From Bradyrhizobium sp. C9 (GTDB taxonomy: Bacteria > Pseudomonadota > Alphaproteobacteria > Rhizobiales > Xanthobacteraceae), in contig NZ_NWTG01000003.1 of the NCBI RefSeq assembly GCF_002532045.1, positions 310,001 through 374,000 on the forward strand: DNA of 64,000 bases. The letters run 5' to 3'. Positions 52,083 to 60,790 of the stretch are shown piece by piece. The notes beneath the pieces were generated by a model. That model ran no database searches, had not been told where the DNA came from, and worked only from the letters and a program-made list of their open reading frames with translations. Each line of letters starts with the position of its first letter. Within the stretch, counting starts at the first letter, position 1. The position numbers and the translations under genes were made by a program.

Positions 52083-52892
52083 TCACGGCAATGGACGGTT
52101 GCGAAAATGCTCGACAATGCGTGCATGACGTTCGCGTCCTGCTGCCACCAGCACCCCATGCGTTACCTCCCGGCGATTGTACTCAATCGCTTCCCCCGAG
52201 AGCGCGGTCATCTTACCACCCGCTTCCTGCACGATCAAATTCGCGGCGGCAAGATCCCAGTCGCGGCTTTGCCCGCCGGCAAAAGCGGCGTCAAGTCGAC
52301 CTTGTGCTACACGGCACAATCGCAGGGCGAGCGATCCGATCCGCGGAAACAGCGTGATCTCATCGGGCGTCGGGCTCAGCCGCTGCACCAGCGGTTTCGG
52401 TCCGGCCATGCGGGGAAAATCGAACTCGGTGCCCGCGGTCGCATGCACGCCGCTGTCGTTCAGCGTGGCGCCCTGGCCGCGGGCGGCGAAGAAGAATTCC
52501 TCGGTCACCGGCGCATACACCGCCGCGAGCACCGGCGATGCATTTTCAACCAGCGCCACACTGACGCACCAATCCTCGCGGCCGGAGAGATAGGCGCGGG
52601 TGCCGTCGATCGGATCGACGATCCAGGTGAAACGCCTGTCGAGCCGGGTCGCGTTGTCGGCGCTCTCCTCCGACAGCCAGCCGTAACCCGGCGTCGCCGA
52701 GCGCAGCTGCTGCTCCAGCAGGTCGTTGACGGCGATGTCGGCCTCGGAGACCGGCGAGGACGCGCCCTTGATCCAGTTCTTCAACTCGGTGCGGAACAGC
52801 GACGATGCGAGCCGGCCTGCTTCCTGCACCGATCTGGTCAGCAAGGCGGCGTCGCGCGCCTTGGTCCAGTCGTCCGTATCAGCGTCCGCCAA
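52083..52892 (-). CDS. cysQ: 3'(2'),5'-bisphosphate nucleotidase / inositol monophosphatase family (CysQ-like)
   Basis: A 269-residue Mg-dependent phosphatase. Metal ligands are in LSEES (Glu75), DPIDGT (93-98) and SRDWDLAAANLIVQEAGG. CysQ-type enzymes remove the 3'-phosphate of PAP, the by-product of sulfate assimilation; inositol monophosphatase activity cannot be excluded, so the symbol is a best guess. It overlaps the pmbA-like gene by 14 bases and follows it in the same direction. Confidence 0.85.
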   Translation of the reverse strand: MADADTDDWTKARDAALLTRSVQEAGRLASSLFRTELKNWIKGASSPVSEADIAVNDLLEQQLRSATPGYGWLSEESADNATRLDRRFTWIVDPIDGTRAYLSGREDWCVSVALVENASPVLAAVYAPVTEEFFFAARGQGATLNDSGVHATAGTEFDFPRMAGPKPLVQRLSPTPDEITLFPRIGSLALRLCRVAQGRLDAAFAGGQSRDWDLAAANLIVQEAGGKMTALSGEAIEYNRREVTHGVLVAAGRERHARIVEHFRNRPLP

Positions 52893-54267
52893 GCGTCAGG
52901 CCCTCGATGCGCAATGTCGGCGAATTGACGCCGTAGCGGAATTCCAGATCGTTGGCGGCAACCAGCGACTTGAACATCGGCAGCAGGTGTCCGGCGATGG
53001 TCACTTCGCTGACCGGATAAGTGATCTCGCCATTCTCGATCCAGAAGCCGGAGGCGCCGCGGCTGTAATCGCCGGTGACGCCGTTGACGCCGGAGCCGAT
53101 CAGGTCGGTGACATAGAAGCCCTGCTTGATGTCGGAGATCAGTTCCTTCGGCGTCACCGCACCCGGCTCGAGATGCAGATTATAGGTTCCGGGCGACGGC
53201 GAGGACGACACGCCGCGATGCGCATGCCCGGTCGTGACCAGGCCGAGCTCGCGCGCGGTCGCGGAGTCCAGCACCCAACTGGTCAGCACGCCTTCGTCGA
53301 TCAGTGCGATCTTCTTCACCTTGACGCCCTCGGCATCGAAGGTCTGCGAGCGCAGGCCGCGCACGCGCAAAGGATCATCGATGATGCGGATATCCCGGGA
53401 GAACAGCTGCTCGCCGAGCTTGTCCTTCAGGAAGCTGGTCTTGCGCGCGATCGAAGCACCATTGATCGCGCCGACCAGATGGCCGACGATCGAGCCGGCA
53501 ACCCGCGGGTCGAACACCACAGGCACCTTGCAGGTCTCGACCTTGCGCGGATTTCCCCGCGCCACCGCGCGCTCGCCGGCCTTGCGGCCAACGGCCGTGG
53601 GCGAGTCGAGATCGGACGCATGCGGCGCGCTGGTGAAATCATAGTCGCGCTCCATGCCGGTACCCTCACCGGAAATCGCCGTCGTCGAGATGCCGTGGCT
53701 GGAGCGCAGATACGAACCGTGGAAGCCGGTCGAGGTCACCAGCACCATGCCGCCGATCCCGGTCGAGGCCGACGCACCACCGGACTTGGTGACACCCTTG
53801 ACCGCGAGCGCTGCAGCCTCTGCTTCGATGGCGCGCTGCTCGAGCTCGGCCGTGGTCGGGACATTGCGGTCGAGCAGATCGAGATCGGGGAAATCATGCG
53901 CATGGAGCGCGGGATCGGCCAGACCGACATATTTGTCGTCGGGCGCCACGCGCGCCATCGCGACCGCACGCTCGGCGAGCTTTGCAACCCCGTCGCCGCT
54001 GACGTCGTTGGTCGAGACCACCGCCTGGCGCTGGCCGACGAACACCCGAAGTCCGACATCATCGCCTTCAGAGCGTTCGGTTTCCTCGACGCGGCCGTCG
54101 CGGACTTCGACGCCTTGCGAGACGCCGCGCACCGCGATGGCGTCGGCAGCATCGGCGCCGGCGCGCTTTGCGGCTTCGACCAGACGCTGCGCAAGGTCGC
54201 TCAGGCCGGACTGATCGAACAGATCGGAGGTATCGCCGTGTCGCGATGCAGATGGTGAAGAGTTCAC
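52879..54267 (-). CDS. pmbA: PmbA/TldE family metallopeptidase-like protein
   Basis: A 462-residue protein of the TldD/PmbA family. In E. coli TldD and TldE (PmbA) form a heterodimer that matures microcin B17 and degrades CcdA; TldD holds the zinc-binding HExxxH motif. No such motif is seen here, which points to the TldE side. GVEVRDGRVEETERSEGDDVGLRVFVG and TTGHAHRGVSSSPSPGTYNLHLEPG are diagnostic. A tldD partner is not in the window. It starts 260 bp from a divergent gene and overlaps cysQ. Confidence 0.92.
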   Translation of the reverse strand: MNSSPSASRHGDTSDLFDQSGLSDLAQRLVEAAKRAGADAADAIAVRGVSQGVEVRDGRVEETERSEGDDVGLRVFVGQRQAVVSTNDVSGDGVAKLAERAVAMARVAPDDKYVGLADPALHAHDFPDLDLLDRNVPTTAELEQRAIEAEAAALAVKGVTKSGGASASTGIGGMVLVTSTGFHGSYLRSSHGISTTAISGEGTGMERDYDFTSAPHASDLDSPTAVGRKAGERAVARGNPRKVETCKVPVVFDPRVAGSIVGHLVGAINGASIARKTSFLKDKLGEQLFSRDIRIIDDPLRVRGLRSQTFDAEGVKVKKIALIDEGVLTSWVLDSATARELGLVTTGHAHRGVSSSPSPGTYNLHLEPGAVTPKELISDIKQGFYVTDLIGSGVNGVTGDYSRGASGFWIENGEITYPVSEVTIAGHLLPMFKSLVAANDLEFRYGVNSPTLRIEGLTLGGR

Positions 54268-54543
54268 GAACGAATTCCTGCGGATTGAGGGGGGCCCGGA
54301 ATGGCGTCGACAGACCTAACCAGATGTGCCGGATTCACAGGGAATTCAAGCACTTTGCACCGGCGGGCAACAAAGATTTGAGTGATCGGCGCAAGGCTTC
54401 GTCAATCATGCGGGCCAACCTCTTGTCAATCATGGCGCCAGGTGAGGAGCGGTTAACCAGGCTTTTTAAGCCGAAACGGCCATCGCTCGGCTAGGCTCTC
54501 ACACATCGACCGGGAACATAATCCCGGCGGGGAGACTAAGGCT

Positions 54544-55068
54544 TTGAGGCGTCAAACACCAACAAGCGGAATCAATTCCGCCGGGTCGAGCCGCGCACTG
54601 CGGCTCGACCCACTTTCCCTTCCGCTCAGCTTCCACGCGCAGGATGCGCGCGCGGATGGCGGCATGCGGCAGGTCGAGCTTCATCGCGAACATGTCGTGC
54701 TGCGCCGCGCCGTTCTCGGCATGCGGATGGCGGTCAATGTTCGCGTCAGCGATTTTCTCGGCGTCGCGCTGCGCGGCATCGACGACGCGCAGATGCTGGT
54801 GCTGGTTCACCGCGATCCCGCGCTCACCATTCCGCTCGGCACCAGTTCGGATGTCGAAGAGATCGCCTCCGCCTGGCAGATCTGGAGCGACATCTTCCGT
54901 CTCCCGCAACTGACCGAGCCGGCGCCGCGCCAGCCTGCCGCGCGCCGCCGCCGCCGCAACGCGATCCGCGCGCGCCGCCCGAAATTCCTGGTCCGCCGCC
55001 GCGCCGGCGTCAGCCTGAACGGCACCAGCGTGCATCGCGACGAGCGCGAGATCATCGCGCGGGACTGA
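54544..55068 (+). CDS. Conserved basic protein of unknown function (DUF6101-like)
   Basis: A 174-residue protein with a compact domain (RQVELHREHVVLRRAVLGMRM, VRVSDFLGVALRG, MLVLVHRDPALTIPLG) and a very basic tail (RRRRRNAIRARRPKFLVRRR). I believe it matches DUF6101 of Rhizobiales, without certainty. The start appears to be TTG at 54544; GGGGAGAC lies about 10 bases ahead, which is further than usual. ATG 54664 would remove a third of the conserved part. It follows a 276-bp stretch from pmbA in which GTCAATCATG occurs twice (54401 and 54425). Confidence 0.7.
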   Translation: MRRQTPTSGINSAGSSRALRLDPLSLPLSFHAQDARADGGMRQVELHREHVVLRRAVLGMRMAVNVRVSDFLGVALRGIDDAQMLVLVHRDPALTIPLGTSSDVEEIASAWQIWSDIFRLPQLTEPAPRQPAARRRRRNAIRARRPKFLVRRRAGVSLNGTSVHRDEREIIARD

Positions 55069-55104
55069 GTTCGCTTCGTCGCATTCCACGCCTCTCACCT
55101 CTTG

Positions 55105-55226
55105 GTCGTCCTGGCGAAAGCCAGGACCCATAACCACCGCATTCGGTGATGAACGGGATCGCGGCCCCAGCGTCGCGCAACAATCGAGACTTGGGGCAAT
55201 GGGTCCTGGCTTTCGCCAGGACGACG
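55105..55226. repeat. Paired inverted copies of the GGC-GAAA-GCC palindrome
   Basis: GTCCTGGCGAAAGCCAGGAC (55108-55127) and, about 75 bp on, GTCCTGGCTTTCGCCAGGAC (55203-55222): two hairpins in mirror orientation, as in BIME-type composite elements. They are related to 40402-40427 and 63713-63738. They separate the convergent 174-residue protein gene and ubiA. Confidence 0.85.
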
Positions 55227-55298
55227 ATGAGGATGGTTCTCGATTCAAGCCGGGCGATGACAGCCGAGAACGAGGACGCAGCTTCGCATTCTCGCGAC

Positions 55299-56231
55299 CT
55301 AAGCCGCCCGCAGCACCGCATCGACGACGAGGCTTGCGAACAGGATGAAGCCGGCGTCGCGGTTGGATTTGAAGATGCGCAGGCAGAGCGCGGGATCGCT
55401 GGTATCGAGCCGGCGGACCTGCCAGGCGAGATGCAGCGCGAACGCCGCTAGCCCAATCCAGGCCGGCCAGCGCGCGTCCGCAAGCGCGAACGCCATGCCG
55501 ATCAGTAGCACGGCGAGCCCATAGAAGATCACGAGTGCGCGACGGGTGCGTGCGCCGAACAGGCGCGCGGTGGATTTGACGCCGATCAGCGCATCATCCT
55601 CGGCGTCCTGATGGGCGTAAATGGTGTCGTAGGCGATCACCCAGGCGATCGAGCCGGCGTAAAGCGCGATTGCAGCCGCGTCGATGCGCTCGAGCGTCAC
55701 CGCAAATCCCATCAGGGCGCCGTAGGAAAAGGCGAGGCCGAGCACGACCTGCGGCCACCAGGTGATCCGCTTCATGAACGGGTAGATCGCAACGATCACC
55801 AGCGAGGCAATGCCGGTCATGATCGCAAAGCGGTTGAACTGCAGCAGCACCGCGAGCCCGATCAGCGCCTGCAGGACCATGAAGACCACGGCTTGCGCCA
55901 CCGTGACCTGCCCGGCCGGGATCGGCCGCGACCGGGTGCGCTCGACCTTGGCGTCGAGATCGCGATCGGTGATGTCGTTCCAGGTGCAGCCTGCGCCGCG
56001 CATCACGAAGGCGCCGATGAAGAACAGCAGGACGACGAGCGGGAGCGAGCGAACATCATGTGCGACGCCGGCGGCGAGCGCCGCCGACCACCAGCACGGC
56101 ATCAATAGCAGCCAGGAGCCGATCGGCCGGTCGTAGCGCGCAAGCCGCAGATAGGGCCGCGACCAGACCGGCGCGTGGGTATCCACCCAGTTGCCTGTGG
56201 AGTCGGCAACGCGGGCGGAGACATCGCTCAT
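55299..56231 (-). CDS. ubiA: 4-hydroxybenzoate polyprenyltransferase
   Basis: A 310-residue integral membrane enzyme that attaches the polyprenyl chain to 4-hydroxybenzoate in ubiquinone synthesis. The first prenyl-diphosphate Mg motif is NDITDRDLD (85-93) and the second is DTIYAHQDAEDD. Eight to nine membrane helices are visible, and RYDRPIGSWLLLMPCWWS is the usual N-terminal signature. It is read leftward, 40 bp after a secreted protein gene, with which it may be cotranscribed. Confidence 0.95.
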   Translation of the reverse strand: MSDVSARVADSTGNWVDTHAPVWSRPYLRLARYDRPIGSWLLLMPCWWSAALAAGVAHDVRSLPLVVLLFFIGAFVMRGAGCTWNDITDRDLDAKVERTRSRPIPAGQVTVAQAVVFMVLQALIGLAVLLQFNRFAIMTGIASLVIVAIYPFMKRITWWPQVVLGLAFSYGALMGFAVTLERIDAAAIALYAGSIAWVIAYDTIYAHQDAEDDALIGVKSTARLFGARTRRALVIFYGLAVLLIGMAFALADARWPAWIGLAAFALHLAWQVRRLDTSDPALCLRIFKSNRDAGFILFASLVVDAVLRAA

Positions 56232-56271
56232 GAATGCGCAATCATTGGTTGGTCAATCATCGGACGCCCGA

Positions 56272-57012
56272 TCATCGGGTCAGAACGTTGCCGTTCAGCG
56301 TGTCGAAGGTGCTGCCGCCCTTCTTGGTCGGCGTCGCTTCCGGCAGCGAGGCGGACGAGCCGAGCACGTCGCTCAGCGACGGTCCCGCGGGCCCGCGCGG
56401 CTGCGCCGCCGCCTGCTCCGCGACGTTGCAGACCTTCTTCAGCAGCGCTTCGGTATTCTTGTGACCGGTCTTGAGCTGATCGGAGATCTGCGGCGGGATT
56501 CCGCATTTCGCCGCGTTGGTGTCGACGTATTTGATCATCCTGACTTCGGCCTGGCTGTAATTGCCGATCAGCTTGCAGGCCTCCTGGGGGCTGGCGTGCC
56601 GGTCGCTCGCCGCCTTGATCGCCTTGCCGCGCTTCTCGGTCTCCTCGCGCAGCGGAACGAAATCCTTCATGCAGGCATCACCGGCAGCGCCACCACCGGC
56701 GCTGGGCGGGGGCGGGGGAGACGACAGGCCGCCGCCGGCAATCGGAGCTGCTCCATTGGACGGAAATGCCGACGGCGTGGCGCCGACCCTGGCCGCCGGC
56801 GCGCCGTTGACCGGCGGGAACGCAGGATCTGAAGCGGTGCCTGCCCGGCTTGGGCTTGCACGCGTGCCGTTCACCGGCGGGAACGCGGGATCCGACGCGG
56901 TGCCGGCCTGGCCTTGATTGGGCAGCGGCGCCGGAAAGGCGCTCTGGGCCGCGGCGTGCCCAGCAGACAGGGCGGTCGCGGCAACGGTCAGCACGATCAG
57001 ACGGCGGATCAT
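56272..57012 (-). CDS. Secreted Pro/Ala-rich protein with short tandem repeats
   Basis: A 246-residue exported protein. Signal peptide about 1-22 (AGHAAAQ). Residues 30-80 contain two copies of AGTASDPAFPPVNG (36-49 and 56-69 approximately) and a decayed third, then a Pro-rich stretch (SSPPPPPSAGGG). A helical domain follows (ACMKDFVPLREETEKRGKAI, EACKLIGNYSQAE, NAAKCGIPP, LLKKVCNVAEQ) with four Cys. I cannot name the family, but it is known to me as a recurring unknown protein in Bradyrhizobium. ATG 57012 begins the signal peptide. ubiA lies 40 bp downstream. Confidence 0.75.
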   Translation of the reverse strand: MIRRLIVLTVAATALSAGHAAAQSAFPAPLPNQGQAGTASDPAFPPVNGTRASPSRAGTASDPAFPPVNGAPAARVGATPSAFPSNGAAPIAGGGLSSPPPPPSAGGGAAGDACMKDFVPLREETEKRGKAIKAASDRHASPQEACKLIGNYSQAEVRMIKYVDTNAAKCGIPPQISDQLKTGHKNTEALLKKVCNVAEQAAAQPRGPAGPSLSDVLGSSASLPEATPTKKGGSTFDTLNGNVLTR

Positions 57013-57285
57013 CGAGGGTGTTTCTCCGGCAAAAGGTCCAGGCAACCCCAGCGCAACAAAACGAAGCAACGAAATTTGGGGGCGTTTTACGATTCCTGTG
57101 AGCCCTTAACAACCCGTGGATTTGGGCGACAGCGCGGCGTAGGGCCACACCGGCCACATTAAATTGTTCCCCGATTTGAAGCCTTTAGGCTGCGAACGGC
57201 GGTAAAACCGGGGCATCAAATGTGCCTGAACGGGATTTTCGGTCACGCCTCGGTTTGAATCCGCGGCTTCCGCGCGCTGTCCGAA

Positions 57286-57316
57286 CGACAAAAGGGGCCG
57301 CGTGCAAGCGACCCCT
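57286..57316 (-). terminator. Orphan rho-independent terminator
   Basis: Read leftward: AGGGGTCGC-TTGCAC-GCGGCCCCT followed by TTTGTCG. One unpaired base pair interrupts an otherwise 8-bp stem. It is 270 bp upstream of the nearest leftward gene start (57012), so it is not at the end of any annotated gene. Confidence 0.6.
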
Positions 57317-57480
57317 CGGACTTCAAAAATGACTTGGTGACAGAAGCAATATATCGACACCCCTGTACTAGTTGGCCGGAGCGTTCCTGACGAGTCCGCG
57401 GGACTACGGTGTCGCCCGGCTTGGTTAACTTGCCCCGCCGCATGGAAGCCTTCTCACGCCGGCGCACACGATGCCGGTCA
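57290..57480 (-). ncRNA. Candidate small RNA ending at the orphan terminator
   Basis: The terminator at 57286-57316 implies a transcript coming from the right. The stretch 57317-57480 contains short complementary segments (for example CCGGCGTGAGAAGG and GGCGGGGCAAG areas) but no assigned RNA family. The 5' end is a guess, as no clear promoter can be placed. Offered as a hypothesis only. Confidence 0.25.
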
Positions 57481-57573
57481 CGGAATCTGACGATCCCCTC
57501 CGATCGCAATCAACAGCAGCGGGCGATACTTGGCAGCACCTTTGGGCTAGAACGCGGCTCAGGAACCTAGGAC

Positions 57574-58323
57574 ATGCCTGAACTCGATTTTCGCAGCCCC
57601 CGCCTGTTTGTCGATGCCCCGCTCGGTGCCGGCGCGACCGTTTCGCTCGAACGCGATCAGAGCAACTATCTCGGCAACGTGCTGCGGCTGGGTGCCGGCG
57701 ACACCGTGCTGGTGTTCAACGGCCGCGACGGCGAATGGCGCGCCGAGATTTCCGGCCGCAAGCGGGCCGACACGCTGACGATCACGGCGCAGACCCGCCC
57801 GCAGGACCGCCTGCCCGATGTCACCTACGTTTTCGCGCCGCTGAAACATGCGCGGCTCGACTACATGGTGCAGAAGGCGGTCGAGATGGGCGCGGCAAGG
57901 CTCGTGCCGGTGCTGACCCGCTTCACCCAGGTGTCGCGGGTCAACAGCGAGCGGATGCGCGCCAACGTGGTCGAAGCCGCCGAGCAATGCGGCATCATCT
58001 CGCTCGCCGAGGTCGCCGATCCCCTCCCGCTCGAACGTTTTCTGGCGGGACGCGATCCGGCGCGGCTTCTGGTGTTCTGCGACGAGGCGGCCGAAGTGGC
58101 GAGCCCGGTGCAGGCGCTGCAGGCGGCGACTGCCGCAAACGGCGGGATCGACGTGTTGATCGGCCCCGAGGGCGGCTTTGCCGAGGAGGAGCGCACGCTG
58201 CTGCTGCGCCAGCCCGCCATCCTCCGCCTCGCACTCGGCCCGCGCATCCTGCGCGCCGACACCGCCGCCGTCGCGGCGCTCGCGCTGGTGCAGGCGGCGC
58301 TGGGGGATTGGGGGACCAGGTGA
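57574..58323 (+). CDS. rsmE: 16S rRNA (uracil-1498 N3)-methyltransferase
   Basis: A 249-residue SPOUT methyltransferase acting on U1498 of 16S rRNA. The N-terminal PUA-like part (RLFVDAPLGAGATVSLERDQSNYLGNVLRL) is followed by the knotted catalytic domain with FAPLKHARLDYMVQKAVEMG, IGPEGGFAEEE and LGPRILRADTAAVAAL, all RsmE hallmarks. ATG 57574 fits. It stands in front of hisZ with a 190-bp gap. Confidence 0.95.
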   Translation: MPELDFRSPRLFVDAPLGAGATVSLERDQSNYLGNVLRLGAGDTVLVFNGRDGEWRAEISGRKRADTLTITAQTRPQDRLPDVTYVFAPLKHARLDYMVQKAVEMGAARLVPVLTRFTQVSRVNSERMRANVVEAAEQCGIISLAEVADPLPLERFLAGRDPARLLVFCDEAAEVASPVQALQAATAANGGIDVLIGPEGGFAEEERTLLLRQPAILRLALGPRILRADTAAVAALALVQAALGDWGTR

Positions 58324-58510
58324 GCGCGTAGCCCGGCTGTGGGAAACATCTTCCCCTAGCCAAGCCGTCGCAAAATCGTTAACGAACCCAATCATTAAGC
58401 CACTTGGCTGATCCCTGTCGAAACCCTGATACGGCCATGCTAAGGGCTCCGCCAACACCACCCACGGAACCCGCTCTGAAGCGCGATTTCGGAGCGAATT
58501 GGACGTCGAG

Positions 58511-59677
58511 ATGACCGAAGCTGCCGCACCACGAACCGCCGCCGGATCCGCCTTATGGGCGGATGCGCTGCTGGCCTCGTTCGCGCAGGCCGGTTATCTG
58601 AGGTCCGAGCCCGCGATCCTGCAGCCGGCCGAGCCGTTCCTCGACCTGTCCGGCGAAGACATCCGCAAAAGCCTGTATCTGACCACCGACCCGAGCGGCG
58701 AGGAGCTCTGCCTGCGCCCGGATCTCACGATCCCGGTGGCGCGCGACTACCTCGCCTCGCCCCGCGCCGGCCAGCCGGCCGGCTTCAGCTATCTCGGGCC
58801 CGTGTTCCGCTATCGCGACGGCCAGCCAAGCCAGTTCCTGCAGGCCGGCATCGAATCGTTCGGGCGGCAGGACCGCGCCGCGGCCGACGCCGAGATGCTG
58901 GCGCTGGCGCTGGAGGCGACCACGGCGTTCGGGTTGAAGGATGTCGAGATCCGCACCGGCGACGTCGCGCTGTTCAACGCGCTGATCGATGCACTGGAGC
59001 TTTACCCGGTGTGGCGGCGCCGGCTGATCAAGGATTTCAACCGCAAGGTTTCGCTGACCGACGACATCGAGCAGCTGACCTTGGCGACCGCGCCGGGCCG
59101 CAACGAATATGAAGGCGTGCTCGCGGCGCTGGCCGGCTCCGACCGCAAGGCGGCGCTGGCGCTGGTTACCGACCTGATGTCGATCGCCGGCACCACCAAT
59201 GTCGGCGGACGCACGGTCGCCGAGATCGCCGACCGCTTCCTCGAGCAATCGACGCTGAAGGGTGGCGCGCTGCCGCGCGATGCGCTCGCCACCATCAAGC
59301 GCTTCCTCGCGATATCGGGCGATCCCGACGACGCGGTCGCGCAGCTGCGCGCGCTCGCCGTCGACGCCAGGCTGGATCTTGCCGCGGCGATCGACCAGTT
59401 CGAGAGCCGGGTCGGCTTCATGGCCGCGCGCGGCATCGACATCAGGAAGACGCGGTTCGCGACCGCGTTCGGCCGCGGCCTCGACTACTACACCGGCTTC
59501 GAGTTCGAGCTCCACGCCAAGGGCAACGGCGCCGAGCCGCTGGTCGCGGGCGGCCGCTATGACGGGCTGATGTCGCAGCTCGGCTCGACCAGTCCGATCC
59601 CCGCAGTCGGCTTCTCGGTCTGGATCGAGGCGATGAACCGGCATGGCAAGGCCGGCGCTACCGGAGGCGCCCAATGA
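58511..59677 (+). CDS. hisZ: ATP phosphoribosyltransferase regulatory subunit
   Basis: A 388-residue HisRS-like protein that lacks tRNA charging and activates HisG. The class II fold is clear: [68 protein letters not shown] and [23 protein letters not shown]. No anticodon-binding domain follows. A TTG at 58499 would add four residues; ATG 58511 is preferred. Its stop overlaps the start of hisG by four bases (ATGA), as expected for a two-subunit enzyme. Confidence 0.95.
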   Translation: MTEAAAPRTAAGSALWADALLASFAQAGYLRSEPAILQPAEPFLDLSGEDIRKSLYLTTDPSGEELCLRPDLTIPVARDYLASPRAGQPAGFSYLGPVFRYRDGQPSQFLQAGIESFGRQDRAAADAEMLALALEATTAFGLKDVEIRTGDVALFNALIDALELYPVWRRRLIKDFNRKVSLTDDIEQLTLATAPGRNEYEGVLAALAGSDRKAALALVTDLMSIAGTTNVGGRTVAEIADRFLEQSTLKGGALPRDALATIKRFLAISGDPDDAVAQLRALAVDARLDLAAAIDQFESRVGFMAARGIDIRKTRFATAFGRGLDYYTGFEFELHAKGNGAEPLVAGGRYDGLMSQLGSTSPIPAVGFSVWIEAMNRHGKAGATGGAQ

Positions 59678-60651
59678 GCACGCCGTTCGTCGTCGCCGTT
59701 CCCTCCAAGGGACGCTTGCAGGAAAACGCGGAAAGCTTCTTCGCCCGCGCCGGGCTGACCTTGTCGAAGGCCGGCGGCGCGCGCGACTATCGCGGCACCA
59801 TCGCCGGCGTCGACAATGTCGAGATCGCCTATCTGTCGGCGAGCGAGATCGCGGCCCACCTGGCGCGCGGCTCGGTGCATCTCGGCGTCACCGGCGAGGA
59901 TCTGGTGCGCGAGAGCATTCCCGATGCCGACAAGCGCGTGCTGATGATCGAGGGCCTCGGCTTCGGCTATGCCAATGTCGTGGTCGCGGTGCCGCAGGCC
60001 TGGATCGACGTCCGCACCATGGCCGACCTCGACGACGTCGCGAGCGGCTTCCGCGAGCAGCACAATCACCGCATGCGGGTTGCGACCAAATACATCAACC
60101 TGACGCGAGGCTTCTTTGCCAAGCACGGCGTCGGTGACTACCGCATCGTCGAAAGCGCCGGCGCCACCGAGGGCGCGCCCGCGGCCGGCACCGCCGAGCT
60201 GATCGTCGACATCACGACCACGGGCGCGACGCTCGCCGCCAACGGGCTCAAGGTGCTCGACGACGGCGTGATGCTGCGCAGCCAGGCCAACCTCGTCGCC
60301 TCCCGCGATGCCGACTGGTCGACCGGCGCCCGCGAGACCGCCCGCGTCATCCTCGACCACATCGCCGCGCGCGCCCGCGCAGCCAAGTACCGCGAGGTCC
60401 GCACCCGCTTCGCCGGCTGCAACGACGCCCTGCTGTCCGAGGCGCATACCCGTTTCGGCGTGGTCGCCCCGTTCGGCGGGCCGACCTCATCAGGCATGCT
60501 TACGCTGCACTGCCCACCGGGCAAGCTCTACGCGCTCGGCAGCTTCCTGCGCGAGCACGGCGCCGAAACCGTGTCGGTGGTGTCGCTGGACTATGTGTTC
60601 GACCGCGAGAACCCGCTGTTCGCCAAGCTCGAGGCGTTCCTGCGACAATGA
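59674..60651 (+). CDS. hisG: ATP phosphoribosyltransferase, catalytic subunit (long)
   Basis: A 325-residue enzyme that joins ATP and PRPP in the first step of histidine synthesis. [23 protein letters not shown] starts domain [11 protein letters not shown] and [14 protein letters not shown] continue, and the PRPP loop is [18 protein letters not shown]. After about residue 235 there are 90 more residues ([16 protein letters not shown]..., [17 protein letters not shown]) like the C-terminal regulatory domain of long HisG. HisZ-dependent HisG is normally about 210-230 residues, so the combination is unusual. Overlaps hisZ by four bases. Confidence 0.95.
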   Translation: MSTPFVVAVPSKGRLQENAESFFARAGLTLSKAGGARDYRGTIAGVDNVEIAYLSASEIAAHLARGSVHLGVTGEDLVRESIPDADKRVLMIEGLGFGYANVVVAVPQAWIDVRTMADLDDVASGFREQHNHRMRVATKYINLTRGFFAKHGVGDYRIVESAGATEGAPAAGTAELIVDITTTGATLAANGLKVLDDGVMLRSQANLVASRDADWSTGARETARVILDHIAARARAAKYREVRTRFAGCNDALLSEAHTRFGVVAPFGGPTSSGMLTLHCPPGKLYALGSFLREHGAETVSVVSLDYVFDRENPLFAKLEAFLRQ

Positions 60652-60720
60652 GCCGGTGTCGCCGTTCATGTTGGCGACAGCCGGCCGCCGGTACCATATT
60701 GTGTTCATGATCTCTCGTCG

Positions 60721-60773
60721 TGACGCGTTTTCCTCACGCGAAGGCGAACCCGATTTCGCTGGAAAACGCTCTA
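60721..60773. repeat. Palindromic element, GCGTTTTC family
   Basis: GCGTTTTC (60725-60732) and GAAAACGC (60762-60769) flank CTCACGCGAAGGCGAACC..CGATTTCGCT. I recognise it as a copy of a common Bradyrhizobium intergenic element. It lies between hisG and the glycosyltransferase gene, ending 18 bp before its start. Confidence 0.75.
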
Positions 60774-60790
60774 GTTCTGGAACCTGACCG

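Larger units (their letters stand above)
57013..57573. other. Intergenic region between divergent genes
   Basis: 561 bp without a convincing protein gene. It contains a well-formed leftward terminator at 57286-57316 that no protein gene uses, suggesting a small RNA transcribed leftward from about 57500. Short leftward frames (57243-57509) run through the terminator, which argues against their translation. Confidence 0.5.

Noticed and set aside
57243..57509. An 88-codon leftward frame
   Set aside because: It contains an intact rho-independent terminator and no ribosome binding site, so translation is unlikely; considered instead as part of a possible small RNA.
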